Below the pieces are notes generated by a model, which was given only the letters and a program-made list of their open reading frames with translations, had not been told where the DNA came from and searched no databases. 64,000 bases of DNA, taken from the NCBI GenBank assembly GCA_000697355.1, contig JNEN01000850.1, positions 62,001 through 126,000 of the forward strand. Direction: 5' to 3'. This DNA comes from Syncephalastrum monosporum B8922. Lineage: Eukaryota; Mucoromycota; Mucoromycetes; Mucorales; Syncephalastraceae. Positions 46,485-57,905 of this stretch are shown piece by piece (position 1 is the first letter of the stretch; each line of letters begins with the position of its first letter). The position numbers and the translations under genes are program-made.

Positions 46485-46723
46485 CCAAATGGAGAATGTA
46501 TAAAGCGAAAAAGATCAAGACTAAGAAAGAAAAAAAGGAATATAAGGAAAAAAAAAAGAAAGATAAAAAAAACAGTAGTTACAAATGAATATGTATGAGT
46601 CGTGGGTGCGAGCGTGTGAGAGCGTGTGTGTATGTGTGTGTGTAAGTGAGGCGAGTACGCGTAATGGTAAGATAAGAGAGAAGAGAAAAAAAAAGAAGTA
46701 GGAATAATGACGGGATAGAGGAA

Positions 46724-48225
46724 TTAATCGTCCATAAGGATATCACTGTCATAATCCTGCTCCATGATCTCGTCTCTTGGCTTGGAGTGTGCGAGCTCGC
46801 GTCGGATCTCTTGAGCAATACTGGGATGGTGTTTGGCTTTGACCACATTCAAGATGATCTCGCGCTGGTCAGGCACCATATCTTGCTTGTATCTAATTGC
46901 AAAAATCAGTCTCAAAAAACCCCCCCCCCTTTTTTTTGCCTGCTTACCTCTGGACAAAGACAAGCATGGACTGGTGCCACAGAACAGGCATTTCGCGGGC
47001 GTCATCCTTGAAGCGTAAGAAATGGAAGACAAGGGCATCAACGACCTTGAAGGGCAAGGCGTACTTTTTGTCGAGAAGAATGCGAATGAAGAGAGAGTTT
47101 GGGCCGGTATAGTCCATGTCCGCAAGGCGAAGGAGAGCTGCAGCCGAGTGCAGGACGGGCACAGAGACGCGCTGGAGCACGCTGCCCATGATGGAGGCTT
47201 CCTTGAGCGTGCAAGTGCCGGACTCGCAGAGAGGGAATAGGATGCCCTTGAAGAACGCAGCGGGCTTGTACATCGCCTTCTTCAGCGCCATGTAGAGATG
47301 GTAGTTGAGCTTCTTGTTCTCCTGGATATCGTCCCGGACGCGCTCCAGCAGCACCAACGTGAAGAAGCGCTGGGCCTGACGGACCTTCATGTTGGAGGTG
47401 AACATGCGCGTGGCCTCATAGACGGCATGGGGAGACCAGGTCTCGGGGTTGGTCGTGTAGACGATCTCCTCCCAGTTGGAGAGCGAGGGGATGATCTTGA
47501 ATGCCTTGGGCAGTTTGCCCGACTTGTAGCGACTCAAGAGCTGGCCGACCTTGGTGTACACCTCTTTGACTTTGGGATTCAGGATCGCCGACATCTCCTC
47601 CTCGCCGACCTGCTCGACGCGCTCACCCGTCTCGTTCTTCTCGTTGATCTTGTCCATAATGATATCGGCCAGCGTGCGGCGCTCGACAGGCGCGTTCGGC
47701 AAGAACTTGTTGAGAACGTCCGCGTCTTCCTCGTCGATCTCGAGTTCCTCATACTCGCCGTATTTATCCTCGTCGTCCAATTCGTCGTCGCTCGGGTTGA
47801 AGCCCAAGGGGAACTTGCTCGCGGGGCGCACAGCAGCCACGCTAGTTAAAAAGTAGGTTGTTTGTCCATCAGCTTTTCCGTCCTGAATCGTCACAAGAGT
47901 GATAGACACGATCTGCTTACTTTTCCTCTTCGTCGGCCATGCGCTCCTCAATCTGTTCTTGCTGCTCACGCGCGATCTGCAAGATCTTCTTTGAGATCTT
48001 GGGATCAATGTACTCCTGTGCGCTGGGTCAGATCACCGTCCATCCATACTTGGGCTGTCGTTCTTCTTTTGATATTACCTCGAAGCTCTCCTCTCGATTG
48101 TTGCGATCGACGAACTTTTGTCGAGGCGCCTTTCCTTTACCGCGGCTGTCATTCGCACCCGTCATTTCAACGTACAAAGGGTCATGGCGCTGCGTGCTGG
48201 CGCGCTTGTTCTGGTCCTTGCCCAT
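46724..48225 (-). CDS. ENP1: Bystin / ENP1, 40S ribosome assembly factor
   Basis: Exons 48225..48079, 48015..47921, 47841..46948 and 46892..46724 give 385 residues. The N terminus is basic (MGKDQNKRASTQRHDPLYVE), followed by an acidic linker (DDELDDEDKYGEYEELEIDE). The conserved bystin domain then carries VGQLLSRYKSGKLPKAFKII, SLSNWEEIVYTTNPETWSPH, RFFTLVLLERVRDDI, YMALKKAMYKPAAFFKGILF and LLDKKYALPFKVVDALVFHF. Enp1 stabilises the pre-40S head with Ltv1 and Rps3 during nuclear export. The C terminus is acidic (DYDSDILMDD). It is somewhat shorter than yeast Enp1 because the N-terminal linker is shorter. A C-run next to a T-run near 46920 lies in the last intron. Confidence 0.96.
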
Positions 48226-49127
48226 GTTGACTTTTTTTTTTCTTGCTGCGGAAAAGAGGAAAGCTCGAAAAATTGACAGCCCAAAGGGTATCTCACCCGC
48301 ACAATTTCGGTGGCTTTGATTTAATTTCTTGCATGAAGGATTGGCCTTTCGATAAATCCCACTTGGCAGACAACCCATTGTTTTTGGCACAGACACACTC
48401 ATACACTGGCATGCAGACGACGAGCATAGAGTACAAGACTGTCTTGAATCGACACACTCACTATCATTGGATATGGCCCGAGGATATATGAGCTTCATGC
48501 GCCTGTCTGACGTTATCAAATCCCCTCAGAGAAATCTGACATGGCATTCAAGCAACGCTAATAAAAAATTACCAGACCCATCCATACATATTTGGAGTTT
48601 AGCCATGTCCTTTCATGTTTCAGAAAAGCACAACAGGACCAAGCATCACGCGCGTCTGGATAAGAAACTATGGCCCGTAATGAGTGGGTCGAGCAATCAT
48701 TCGATTTTCTTTCTCTGTTTCAGGTACACCAATGAATGAGCGACCGGAGTCTTGTTTCTTGCAAACGTACGACTTGCAGCAAACGATTATACATGCAGTT
48801 GACAATTTTAAGCTTATGCCGGGTCAACCCAAACATACGACTTTATTTGGGTGGTCTGTGCATGACGATATAAGCGTCTTTCCACCCCCCCTCTGTCAAA
48901 TTGACATCTCTGTCCCACTCGAGCTAATTTGAAATGAAAAGAGCAACACACATAGACTTAGTTTTCAAGACGAATGACTACATTTAACATTTTATGAAGC
49001 GGGAATAAACTAGGAGAAGGGATGCGTGAAAGATGACGAAAGGAAAAAAAAAAGCAAACAAAACAGAAGGATACGTAATAAGGAAGAAGGGAAAAGAGCG
49101 AGAGGTGAATGCAAATAATAATAAAGT
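48226..49127. other. Intergenic region
   Basis: A 0.9-kb spacer between ENP1 and the desaturase 3' end. The frames at 48243..48932 show no motif. The last ~110 bp before 49127 are AG-rich on the plus strand and probably belong to the desaturase 3' UTR. Confidence 0.5.
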
Positions 49128-50369
49128 CTAGTTCTTGTAAAAGACAACATCGCCTTCATCCTCAACGAAGCGGCAGAGCTTCCAGTTCTGCCACAAGGCC
49201 AAGGGAATGGGGGTAGGGTCCTGCTGGTAGTGCTTACCGAGGACCTTCTTGATATGGTGGGTTGCCTCCTCAGCATTGTAGTGGGGCATGGTAGAGAAGA
49301 AATGATGAGCGACGTGGGTGTCGGCAATGTGATGGTGGAAGTAGTCAATGATGGCGCCGAACGAGCGGTCAACGGTCAGAGCAGCACCGCGCTGGAAGTT
49401 CCAGACACCCTCACGGTAGTGGGGCAGGTTGGGGTGGGTGTGCTGCATGTAGGTGATCAGGACGAGCCAGAAGTTGACAAACAGGTAAGGGATGACGTAG
49501 AACTTGATGACCGTCAGAGAACCAAAGACCTGGCCAGCATAGGCCAGGGCGCTGATCATCGAGACAATACCGGCCGTCGACTGCATCACGTCCCAGACCT
49601 GCGTCTCGTCAAAGATAGCGCAGTAGGGGTTGAAGTGGGAAGCCCAGCCGGGGTAGGCCTGACCCGAGATGTTGGTGAGGAGATAAAGAGGCCAGCCAAA
49701 GACAAACATCTTGAAGAAACCAAAAAGAGTAGCGATGGGCGACTCCTCAAAGGCGCTGTGCGGGCCATCACCCTCGGGGTCCTGGTCACGGGGCGGGAGG
49801 CCATAGTGGCTACGGGTGGAGGGCAAAAAGACTTGGTCGCGGTTCATGTGGCCGGTGGCCTTGTGGTGACGCGAGTGCGAGATGCGCCACGAGTGATAGG
49901 GAACAAGCAGGAGAGTATGCAGGACCATGCCAACGCTGTTGTTGATAGCCTAATGATGCAGCACAATCAGTTACTAGGGTGCCCTTATATAATAAATTTT
50001 GCTTTTTCCCAAAAAGAAAAAGCTCCCCTGACAGATTTGTTTACGCACCTTAGAAGGGCTGAATGCCTGATGGCCGCATTCGTGGCCAATCACCCAGACG
50101 CCGGTACCGACAATACCTTGCGCAATCCAGTAGGCGGGCCAGAGCAGAATCCGGGCAGCCTGGTTCGGGATGGTGTCGATCCAGGTGGCGGCATAGGCCA
50201 GGGCGGCGATGATGGCAAAGTCGTGGATAACGTAGGTGAAGGAACGGAGCGTGTCACGCTTGAAGCAGTGGGCAGGGATAGCCTCACGGATCTCTTTGAT
50301 CGTGAAGTCCGGGATCTCCCAGCCTCGCTCGACAGCTTCGTCCACGACGGGTTGCTTCTCGGTCGTCAT
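49128..50369 (-). CDS. Delta-12-type fatty acid desaturase
   Basis: Exons 50369..50049 and 49949..49128 give 380 residues, near the normal length. All three histidine boxes are present: HECGH (residues 96-100), HSRHH (132-136), and HVAHH in the C-terminal part, preceded by FHHHIADT. The WRISHSRHHKATGHMNRDQV context and the FEESPIATLFGFFKMFVFGW segment fit FAD2-like ER desaturases that convert oleate to linoleate. Four to six membrane helices flank the boxes. The C terminus (CRFVEDEGDVVFYKN) lacks a clear KKxx signal. Delta-15 activity cannot be excluded. ATG 50369 gives the family-typical MTTEKQPVVDEAV start. Farther upstream in-frame sequence is 5' UTR. Confidence 0.93.
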
Positions 50370-50622
50370 CAATGAAATATGAGGTAGAAAGAGGGGAAAG
50401 AGAAAGGACAGAATCCCCGGCCAAGTGTGTCTGGATCTGAAGTTATTATTTTTTTTTTCTTTGGTTTTTATTTGGTTTCTTGTCGGGCATCTCCGCCAAT
50501 GGGAGACAATCGAGCGACAGGCAAAACATTGGCTCTCGTTCCCCAAATGTTGAACCAAGCCGCTTGTATTTCATTCGTCCTTTGGGATGGGCCCCTTTTT
50601 CCTTCACATGCCGCTGGGCCTG

Positions 50623-51644
50623 TTATCGTCGTTTGGTCCGGGATCGACTGGTGCTGGTTCCTTTTTCTGCTGCTGCCGAACCGCTTGCAGTCCCGCTCCC
50701 GGTGGTTGCATGACCCGCACCACTGCTGCCACTTGCCCCTTTGGTGCTCGTCTTCTTGCGAGTCGCGCTGCGGGCAGATCGCCGTGATCCTTTGCCTGTA
50801 TCCATGACACGCATATATGCAGTCAGATGACGCAGCTTAAAAAATAAAAGGGCGGATTGCATGTGACAGATAGAAAATAAAACAAAAAAGGTTTACCTTC
50901 TTCTGGTTCAGGGGTCGGCGTAGCGCTCATCGACGGCGTCGGCGAGCTTTCTTTCTTGACGCGTGCTCGTTTGGAGGGCGGTGGCGTACTGGCAGGCGGT
51001 GACGAGGCGGTCGACGCGCCGTCGTCCTGCCGGTGCTCCGAGATCAGCTGTTCGTAGTCCTCCAACGGCAGCGTAAACTCAGGCAGCCCTTGTGTCTTTT
51101 CCTGCTCTGCCCGCTCCTCTTCCTCTTCCTCTTCATCTTCCTCTTCCTGTGCAATAAATGGCCATCATCATCATTGTCAGCATAGATATAAGGATGTGCT
51201 TGTGAGTAGGGTTATCATCTTTATGGGCTTTGTGTTACCAGTTCCTCCAGAGCATCGAGGCTATAATAGTCACCTAGCTTTTCCCGGATTTCCTTGACGG
51301 AGAACGGCCGTCCGCACTTTTGTGTAAACTGACGCTGTATGCTCAACAGTCGAAAATGCTTGTGGATACCTGTCGCAACGAACCAAACAAGAAGTATCGC
51401 ATAATCAGTCCGACATGGCACTCCTTTCTGGACCATGAACACAAGACTATTTACCCACGGGTTTGCAGCGGGCAACAACGCTTAGAAACGCAAGCTCCAT
51501 GCCAGCATCCCATTCCACTGGTTTCTCTGTCGGGTTGTCACTCGTGAATTGGGACGGTGGTTGTGACGCATTGCTGAGGAGACTCGTTGCTCCTATTGGC
51601 AAGGGCGAGAGCGTTTCGGTTTGTGGTTCGGATTTGACGCTCAT
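50623..51644 (-). CDS. EAF7: NuA4 histone acetyltransferase subunit EAF7 / MRGBP-like
   Basis: Exons 51644..51455, 51369..51239, 51146..50897 and 50795..50623 give 247 residues. The conserved CT20 domain is at residues ~45-107: EKPVEWDAGMELAFLSVVAR, then CKPVGIHKHFRLLSIQRQF, then FSVKEIREKLGDYYSLDALE. Splicing joins KPVG to IHKHF. An acidic linker (EEEDEEEEEERAEQEKTQGL) and FTLPLEDYEQLISEH follow, then disordered Ser/Pro/Lys-rich sequence with a basic KGSRRSARSATRKKTS tail. This mirrors yeast Eaf7 and human MRGBP, which link the MRG15/Eaf3 module to NuA4. It lies head-to-tail upstream of the desaturase gene. Confidence 0.9.
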
Positions 51645-51867
51645 GGTCGTTGATCGGTGGACGAGGGTATCGACTTGGAGAAGTTGGAGAAGAAGGAAAA
51701 AAAAAAAAGGATGAAAATTTATGTATACTAAGAACGCGTCCATCTTAAAATTGAACGAGCAGATGATACGCACGCCTTGACATCATGATGGCTATCCATG
51801 TTGCGTGGATGAAGAACAATGCGGGATCATTTATTAAGATTATATCATTGCTGTTGGGGGGGGGGTA

Positions 51868-54723
51868 TCATGATGACAGGCGCTCCATGTGTTGCCGTAT
51901 AAGGTTGGCAGAGCGAGTGTCGCCCGCATGTAAGAATGCTGTTTTGAAGAGTCGAAACGTCGTGGTGTCAGGCTGCAGATGCTTGCCAAACGCGCCAATA
52001 AATCCGACCGCGTTATGCTGATGTTCGGGTGGCTTCTTGGTGTCTTGGAACGGACGATGCCTTGCCTCAGCGGCATGGACAAGATCAAACCATGCCTCGA
52101 CGCCGGTCGCCGACACCATCGCGCGTGCCGTCAGTAGCCGCGCGTGTTGCTGCAAATGGTCCTGCGTGATGCCCGTCGCAGACTGGAGCACGTGCCAGAT
52201 GGTCTCGCTCGTCAGCGTGTAGGTCCCTGCCTGGACGCGCTGATGGGCTTCTATCCACCGCTGTTGCCGCTGCAGACGATGGAGGTCGTGGTCATAGGGC
52301 ACACGCAAAATGGCCCGCAAAAGGAGGTTGAACGTCGTTAGATCTACTGGTACGACACCGTACTTTTGCTTATTCAAATCCTTGATGAACGTCTCCACCA
52401 CGTCCCACTCCTTCTCCACAATCCAGCCTTGGAGCAAGGTATTGACCGTCCACTGGTCCGGCGGATAGCCAGCCGTGATCATTTGCTGGAGGACATGATG
52501 GGCGCTGCCGGTGTTACCACTGCGCGCAAACGCCTTGATGAGGATGTTGTACGTCACGTGGTCGGGCCTTGCACCGCTCTTTAAGAGTTTCTGGTATATG
52601 CGCTTCACCTGCTCAAAGTTGAGCTCAGGCTCGCGGTCCGCGTATGCGTTCAGGAGGAGATTGTACCAACTCGTGGGGGGGTTCTTGTTGTTCTTGTGCT
52701 TGCGTCGTTCGGACGCCATGCCGTTCCAGATGTGTTCGGCCGTGCGGAGCGCATCGCTGTCGACCGCGACGTCGATCATGGCACGGTGTACGCTGTCTAT
52801 CTTGCGCCACGGACGCTGTCCTGTCCTGATCTCGTGCCGCACGTCCTGGTACAGTCGATACGCCGATCTAAAATCGCCTCGTTGGCTGCCCAGACCGCGG
52901 ATCAGCAGGCTCAGCCCGCCGGCGTCCACCCGCACGTTCAGTGCCTGTTCCAGCATCTGCAGCGCCTCGACGATGCGTCGGCCTGGGACACCCGCCTTGC
53001 CTTCGGGCGTTTTGCTGTGAATCAAACTATTGAGCATGCGATAGACCGTGACGGGCGTGAGCTCGATCGATAAGGACGCCAAGAAGTCTTTGAGCTGGTC
53101 CCAGTGGCCGAGCGCACACAGCGATGTCACCGTCGCTTTAACGACCCGGCGGTTCTTGACAGCCACATGACCCGCAACACCCGTGCGCAACACACGGGAC
53201 TGGGCAAGACACGTCTGAAAATCACCCCGTCCGATTTTGGCTTCCATCACGACCGCGTACGCATCCAAAGCCGCAATGTCGGAGGCCTTTCCCGCTGTCT
53301 GGAGTACCTGGGTCCGGCCCATCCATGTGTCTGCCTCTGCAAAGCGCCCCTTGCTGGCGAGCGCATGGGCGATGGCTACCTGAGCCGCATCGTCGACCGC
53401 CATACCTTGTTTCTCCATCCGAAGTACCACCTCCTGGGCCATGGACGGAAGTCGTAGCTCGGCAAAGGTGTACACGAACTGGGTGTACGTGTCGTGGTCC
53501 AACGGATGAGCGCGGTCGAGCTCGTGATACAGGTTGCGTGCGCTCGCAGGAGCCATGCTCTTGCCGAGGACCTTGAGGAGGATGCATGTCGTCTTGACGG
53601 TGGGCTGGACCGCGTGCTGCTGCATGCGCGCCAGGATGTGCTTGATACCGGCGTAGCTCTGTGCTGATGCCTGGACGTCCAGGAGCATATCACATGTCTT
53701 GCTCGTCGGGGTAAATGACATCTGTGTCAAGAGTGTGTCGAGATTGGCCGCTGAAAAGAGCTCTCGTTCTTTGGCGGGGAGGCTCTCCTTGCGCGCGAGT
53801 TGTGCATAGGCTTTCACAAAATGCTCGAACGTCTGGCCGTCGGTGACGCTCACATGGTCATGGTCCCAGTGGCCGTGATATCGCATCCGCTCTATGTAAG
53901 CCTTGTATACCGACTGGAGAGTGTCTGCCGGAAGGGGTAACTTGAACTCGCTGTAGACCTCGATGGCCCGCCGCAGGTTCTTTTTCACGAGACACAGGTC
54001 GATCCATGCCGCCAGTCCCAGTGTCTCTGCACTTTCGCCCGCATCGACGCCTTGACGCAGCACCTTCAATGCTTCTTCCAGTTGATTGCAGTCGAGTGCG
54101 GCCTGAAACAGACGAGTGTAGCCTTCGCTGTCGATCGGGATCGCGTCGAAAACAGCCCGCGCTTGGTCGAGTTGATCGGTGCGGCCAAAGGCTCGAACGG
54201 CGGCGAGGGCCATCGGTCGTGTGTGGAGTTTCAGGTGGTAGGCGTCCTGAAAGGCAATGGCGATACGACTCCAATAGACCGACCTGCGTTTTGACAGGGC
54301 GTGCACTTCCATGGTAAGGATAAGCTTTTCATAGTCGTCCGAGGTGAAGACGCCCGTGTTCGTCTGAGTGGCGATGGCGCTCAGTTTGACGTAGGCTTTC
54401 CAGAGGTTGCCGAGCGGTGGTTTAGGTGCGTTAAGACAAGCGTCGAAGCGGGCTCGGGCAATGTCGACCTTGTTGAAACGGTCTGAATCCTCGGTAGGGG
54501 GCAGCTTAAGAGCAATGGTGACATAGGAATGGCGGTGCGGGTGGTATCTCAAGGGCGTCGGATATAAGCGCGCGTGGACGAAGTGCAAGCGAGTGGAGGT
54601 GGGATCGATGGACAAGAGCCGCCGGCAAGCAAGACGTGCAGGGACTCGGTTTGTTGTCAGGTGGTGTATTCGACGAGTGTAGTGTAACGAGCGAAGCCAT
54701 GACTCACTCAGCTGAATGGACAT
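51868..54723 (-). CDS. Mitochondrial pentatricopeptide repeat (PPR) protein
   Basis: A single long exon gives 951 residues. The N terminus (MSIQLSESWLRSLHYTRRIH and onward) is basic and rich in Ser/Arg/His with almost no acid residues for about 65 positions, as expected for a mitochondrial presequence. Most of the rest is helical pairs. Canonical PPRs are clearest near residues 670-780: TSWYNLLLNAYADR, then RIYQKLLKSGARPDHVTYNI, then QMITAGYPPDQWTVNTLLQG. Earlier repeats such as LLDVQASAQSYAGIKHILAR and TFAELRLPSMAQEVVLRMEK are degenerate. Such proteins bind organelle RNA and act in maturation or translation. The specific target is unknown. Absence of introns is usual for fungal PPR genes and contrasts with the neighbours. 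Confidence 0.88.
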   Translation of the reverse strand: MSIQLSESWLRSLHYTRRIHHLTTNRVPARLACRRLLSIDPTSTRLHFVHARLYPTPLRYHPHRHSYVTIALKLPPTEDSDRFNKVDIARARFDACLNAPKPPLGNLWKAYVKLSAIATQTNTGVFTSDDYEKLILTMEVHALSKRRSVYWSRIAIAFQDAYHLKLHTRPMALAAVRAFGRTDQLDQARAVFDAIPIDSEGYTRLFQAALDCNQLEEALKVLRQGVDAGESAETLGLAAWIDLCLVKKNLRRAIEVYSEFKLPLPADTLQSVYKAYIERMRYHGHWDHDHVSVTDGQTFEHFVKAYAQLARKESLPAKERELFSAANLDTLLTQMSFTPTSKTCDMLLDVQASAQSYAGIKHILARMQQHAVQPTVKTTCILLKVLGKSMAPASARNLYHELDRAHPLDHDTYTQFVYTFAELRLPSMAQEVVLRMEKQGMAVDDAAQVAIAHALASKGRFAEADTWMGRTQVLQTAGKASDIAALDAYAVVMEAKIGRGDFQTCLAQSRVLRTGVAGHVAVKNRRVVKATVTSLCALGHWDQLKDFLASLSIELTPVTVYRMLNSLIHSKTPEGKAGVPGRRIVEALQMLEQALNVRVDAGGLSLLIRGLGSQRGDFRSAYRLYQDVRHEIRTGQRPWRKIDSVHRAMIDVAVDSDALRTAEHIWNGMASERRKHKNNKNPPTSWYNLLLNAYADREPELNFEQVKRIYQKLLKSGARPDHVTYNILIKAFARSGNTGSAHHVLQQMITAGYPPDQWTVNTLLQGWIVEKEWDVVETFIKDLNKQKYGVVPVDLTTFNLLLRAILRVPYDHDLHRLQRQQRWIEAHQRVQAGTYTLTSETIWHVLQSATGITQDHLQQHARLLTARAMVSATGVEAWFDLVHAAEARHRPFQDTKKPPEHQHNAVGFIGAFGKHLQPDTTTFRLFKTAFLHAGDTRSANLIRQHMERLSS

Positions 54724-55810
54724 GTCTCAGCTTATCGTAAATGCCAACGCGCCCGTCAGTACAAAAGGTGCACGCGTGCTCTGACGTACAAAAGAAGTAT
54801 GGGGGGTGGGAGTATAGAAAAATAAAGCGGGATGTCTCCCCTCCCTTCATAATTAGCTTGGCCTAAGCCACTTCTGCTACCTAAGTTCCCCCCGTCTCTC
54901 CAGCTTCGTGTCACCACCGGCATGAACCGCTCTACCATTCACCTCTTGCTTACCCGATATTCATCACCAGGCAATACAATATCCACTGATGAGTAGTTCC
55001 AGCATAAATATAAGCTGGTGCAAGTGTGTTACTGCATAATATCATAGGATACCACCATGCCACATGTTTTTTTCTTGTTTTGAATAGTGCAGAAGGTTGG
55101 GTGTCGGATGGAAAAGTATCGGACATGACTACTGTAACTGGACTGATAGAGACAATATACTCAGTATTATTCTTTATCGAACCGAAATCTTCTGTAGTGC
55201 TACTCCATTTAGTGGATGGTGCTGTTTCTGTTTCAATGCCGAGACCGCTCCCTATTATAAGAGCAGCGTAAAGAAAAGGAAGGCGCCCTTGTGCTGTAAG
55301 GACCACCAGAACCATTCGCTGCCCTGTAGAAGGATATTTTGTAGCGTAATGTAAATGGCTTGCATATATTTAATTATAGCGTTTAATTGTTGCGGTGCCT
55401 ACCACTTCACTCTGACGTTGACGCATATTGGAGGAAGTATGCTCGCGTGCCTGGCCACAGTGACGGAGGCCATAATCGACAACATGCGCACAATACAATA
55501 CAATACAATCCTAGCAGAAAGTCCAATTGCGGGACTCGCTGGGGCTCATGGGAAATGCAGATATCTCCATATATTCTACGTGTGTCAAACTTTTTCTAAA
55601 ACCTCACGCTACCGAGTGGCGCGCCTATTGCTTTTGGCAGTCAACGAAAATCAGCTTTGCAAGGTATAATGTGTGATATCCATATCCTAAAGTTTATCTT
55701 GACCCTAGAGACCATGAAATATCTTTCAAGGCCTTGAAAGGCAAAAAGGGTCTGGGGAGCTGACCCTACCTTTTGGGGCTCTGAAAGACATCAAACGCCC
55801 GAAAAGGTTC
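54724..55810. other. Intergenic region
   Basis: 1.1 kb upstream of the PPR gene with no supportable gene. Short frames at 55026..55354 and 55355..55669 have no motifs. A short ACAATACAATACAAT tract lies near 55490. Confidence 0.45.
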
Positions 55811-56578
55811 TCAGTAGCCTTGTGGAGCCTTGTGGAGTCTTATGGTCCCTAAAAAACCTATCGTCCTATAAACAAGCCATCGACTCGCGTTTTCACCTAA
55901 GTATGTAGGACATACTCTGTTCTCATTTATTAAGGATTGCAATAATTTGTTCTTGAACTCTGCAACATCGTGAGGCCTTATTCTCTCTTGTCGGGGCCAA
56001 ACTTCCATGAGCTTCTTCGTGTCTAAAAAGACTACATAGAGCCTCATACGATACGTCAAGAAACGACTTACTTGGAGAGCCCCGCACGATGCTGAAGGCT
56101 GGCAAACAGGGCTTCAATTCATGTCACTTTGGACACATCCTCTCCGTCATGTGAGGCATATATCTTCTGGTACAATTCATTCGGGTGCGACAGCGATTGT
56201 ATCATGACGTCTACGTAGCATGCCAATGCACTTTGATTTTGCATCCCTACGGGGTTTCTAATTCCATAAAGCCGCATTTCATTTAGTACACCCAAGATAT
56301 CTTGCATATATATGTCGTGAACAATATCTGTACGAGGAGCATGGCGCCGAGATTAGGAGCTGTTTGAGCCGGGGCACTTTTTCTCGTGGAGGGGGAATTT
56401 CCTCGGGCACAACAATGGGGTCGCTTTTTGACCCTTCTGATTGACCTATAGCTGCTGAGTGCTTTTCTTGTGTCTTTTTAGCCTGTCTCGACTTGGTCAG
56501 GCTAAGCCATGGCTTCTCTACCGGGTTCAAAAACTCAGGTCTAGCTGGCTCTTTTCTCTTTCCTAAACTCACCGCCAT
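55811..56578 (-). pseudogene. USP-type deubiquitinase fragment, frame-disrupted
   Basis: ATG 56578 opens about 100 residues of basic, disordered sequence (MAVSLGKRKEPARPEFLNPV onward; Pro/Lys-rich). In a different frame (56307..56119) lies EMRLYGIRNPVGMQNQSALA, then CYVDVMIQSLSHPNELYQK. Its C-Y-x-D-x-x-x-Q-S-L core resembles the catalytic cysteine box of ubiquitin-specific proteases (C-Y-M-N-S-V-L-Q-S/A-L). The same frame continues, after one TGA, into IEALFASLQHRAGLSK, like the helical region after the USP Cys box, and then a GTAAGT donor. The next part (KKLMEVWPRQERIRPHDVAE, then FKNKLLQSLINEN) is again in another frame. There is no His box. The simplest reading is a truncated, decaying USP gene. 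An unrecognised splice pattern is the alternative. Confidence 0.4.
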
Positions 56579-56599
56579 CGTCTTGTCTTGAGCGCTCGC

Positions 56600-57640
56600 G
56601 GTGTCGCCCACGTGCTGCTTTTGCTTCTTCTTTGGTGTTTGGTGTTTGTCTGGTTTCTTGCGTCCGTTTTTGCGTCACGTTGATAGACTACAACTCTATT
56701 TCTGTCAAAACAGGTTCCTAAGGAGCCGGAACAAGATAGAAAAGATTGTACCCCATCATACATGCAGCACCCATCTCTCGTCTCCATTCAATGTGTAACC
56801 CTTGTTATTAGTAGGTTGGCACATTATTTTCTCTTATATGTTGGAGACGCTTATTGACCTTCCTTCTCAGGGGCAGTGACTATACCTTACTACGAATGGA
56901 CTTTGAGAATAGCTATCATTGCAGTGACTGACTTCTTTCAAAAAGTAAGCTGGCAAGTACTGACCAACCTTTGGGCATATAGCATAACTGTGGTTCCGCA
57001 CGCCTGTACATACATCAGGGAAACCTCTTTCCGAGAAAAGTGTTACACACGCAAGCTTCTCAATTACAAATACCTGAATCAGATGTATCTGCCATATGTA
57101 TAAGCGGACTTCTTTGCTTTCTTTGTTGTGCAAAGGTGCCGCTCTCAGATGCATGTGTTTCCTACTTCCATTTGCGTCCACGGCGCGTGTAGACAGACGT
57201 AACAGTGTATGTAAAGCCGCTCAGACAGCCCATGTAAAGATTTCCACGTTGGTGGTATTCGCGATGTCTCTGCTTTATGATTCTCTCGACACAAAGTAAA
57301 CGTATACAGTATCATTTAAGTGATATGTATATATTTCCAGATCCCGGAGCATGAGCTCCTTGCAAATATATTCATGTGGCGTTGCTGTTACACGTTCGAG
57401 AAACTATCTCGATCGTTACTCGAATGGTCAAAGTATCCTTTTTTAGTAGCCTTTCCCAGGTTGCCGCACTGTTTTCATCGTGATGAAGCAGTTGATGCTG
57501 TAAAATAAGCTTGGTGCGGGTAACTGCCCGTCCTTACGAAGCTCGGCACCCCTGAAAATTTTTCATCCTAATCCATCTCGAAAAAGTATAAATACCGTAT
57601 ATCTCAACTCTCGCTTGCAAGCAACTTTTACATGACTTCA
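56600..57640. other. Gene-poor interval
   Basis: About 1 kb with only short motif-free frames (56876..57103, 57096..57299, 57320..57508). Nothing is supported. Confidence 0.45.
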
Positions 57641-57646
57641 AACAAG

Positions 57647-57905
57647 ATGGATATGACTGATCTCACGAACGTAGCGGATGGTGTAGTGGTGTGGATGCCC
57701 TGCGTCTGGAGCCGAAACAACATAAGCATGTCGACTGCAAGCCCGAAGATGGATATTTCCGACGATATACTGAAGAACGTGACGGAGGGTGTAGACGCCG
57801 CCTGTAGCCGAAGCAACATAAAGACGTCGACTGCAAGCGCTCATGGATATCTCTGATGATGTACTGAAGAACGTGGCGGAGGGTGTGGATGCCCTGGGCC
57901 TAGAG
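57647..57905 (+). repeat. Imperfect tandem repeat of about 94-102 bp
   Basis: Three units start at 57647, 57749 and 57843, each opening ATGGATAT. They share a core like CTGAAGAACGTGGCGGAGGGTGTGGATGCC. The first two also share AGCCGAA(A/G)CAACATAA(A/G) and GTCGACTGCAAGC. The third runs into unique sequence after about 57905. Small indels put the units in different frames. Confidence 0.8.
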
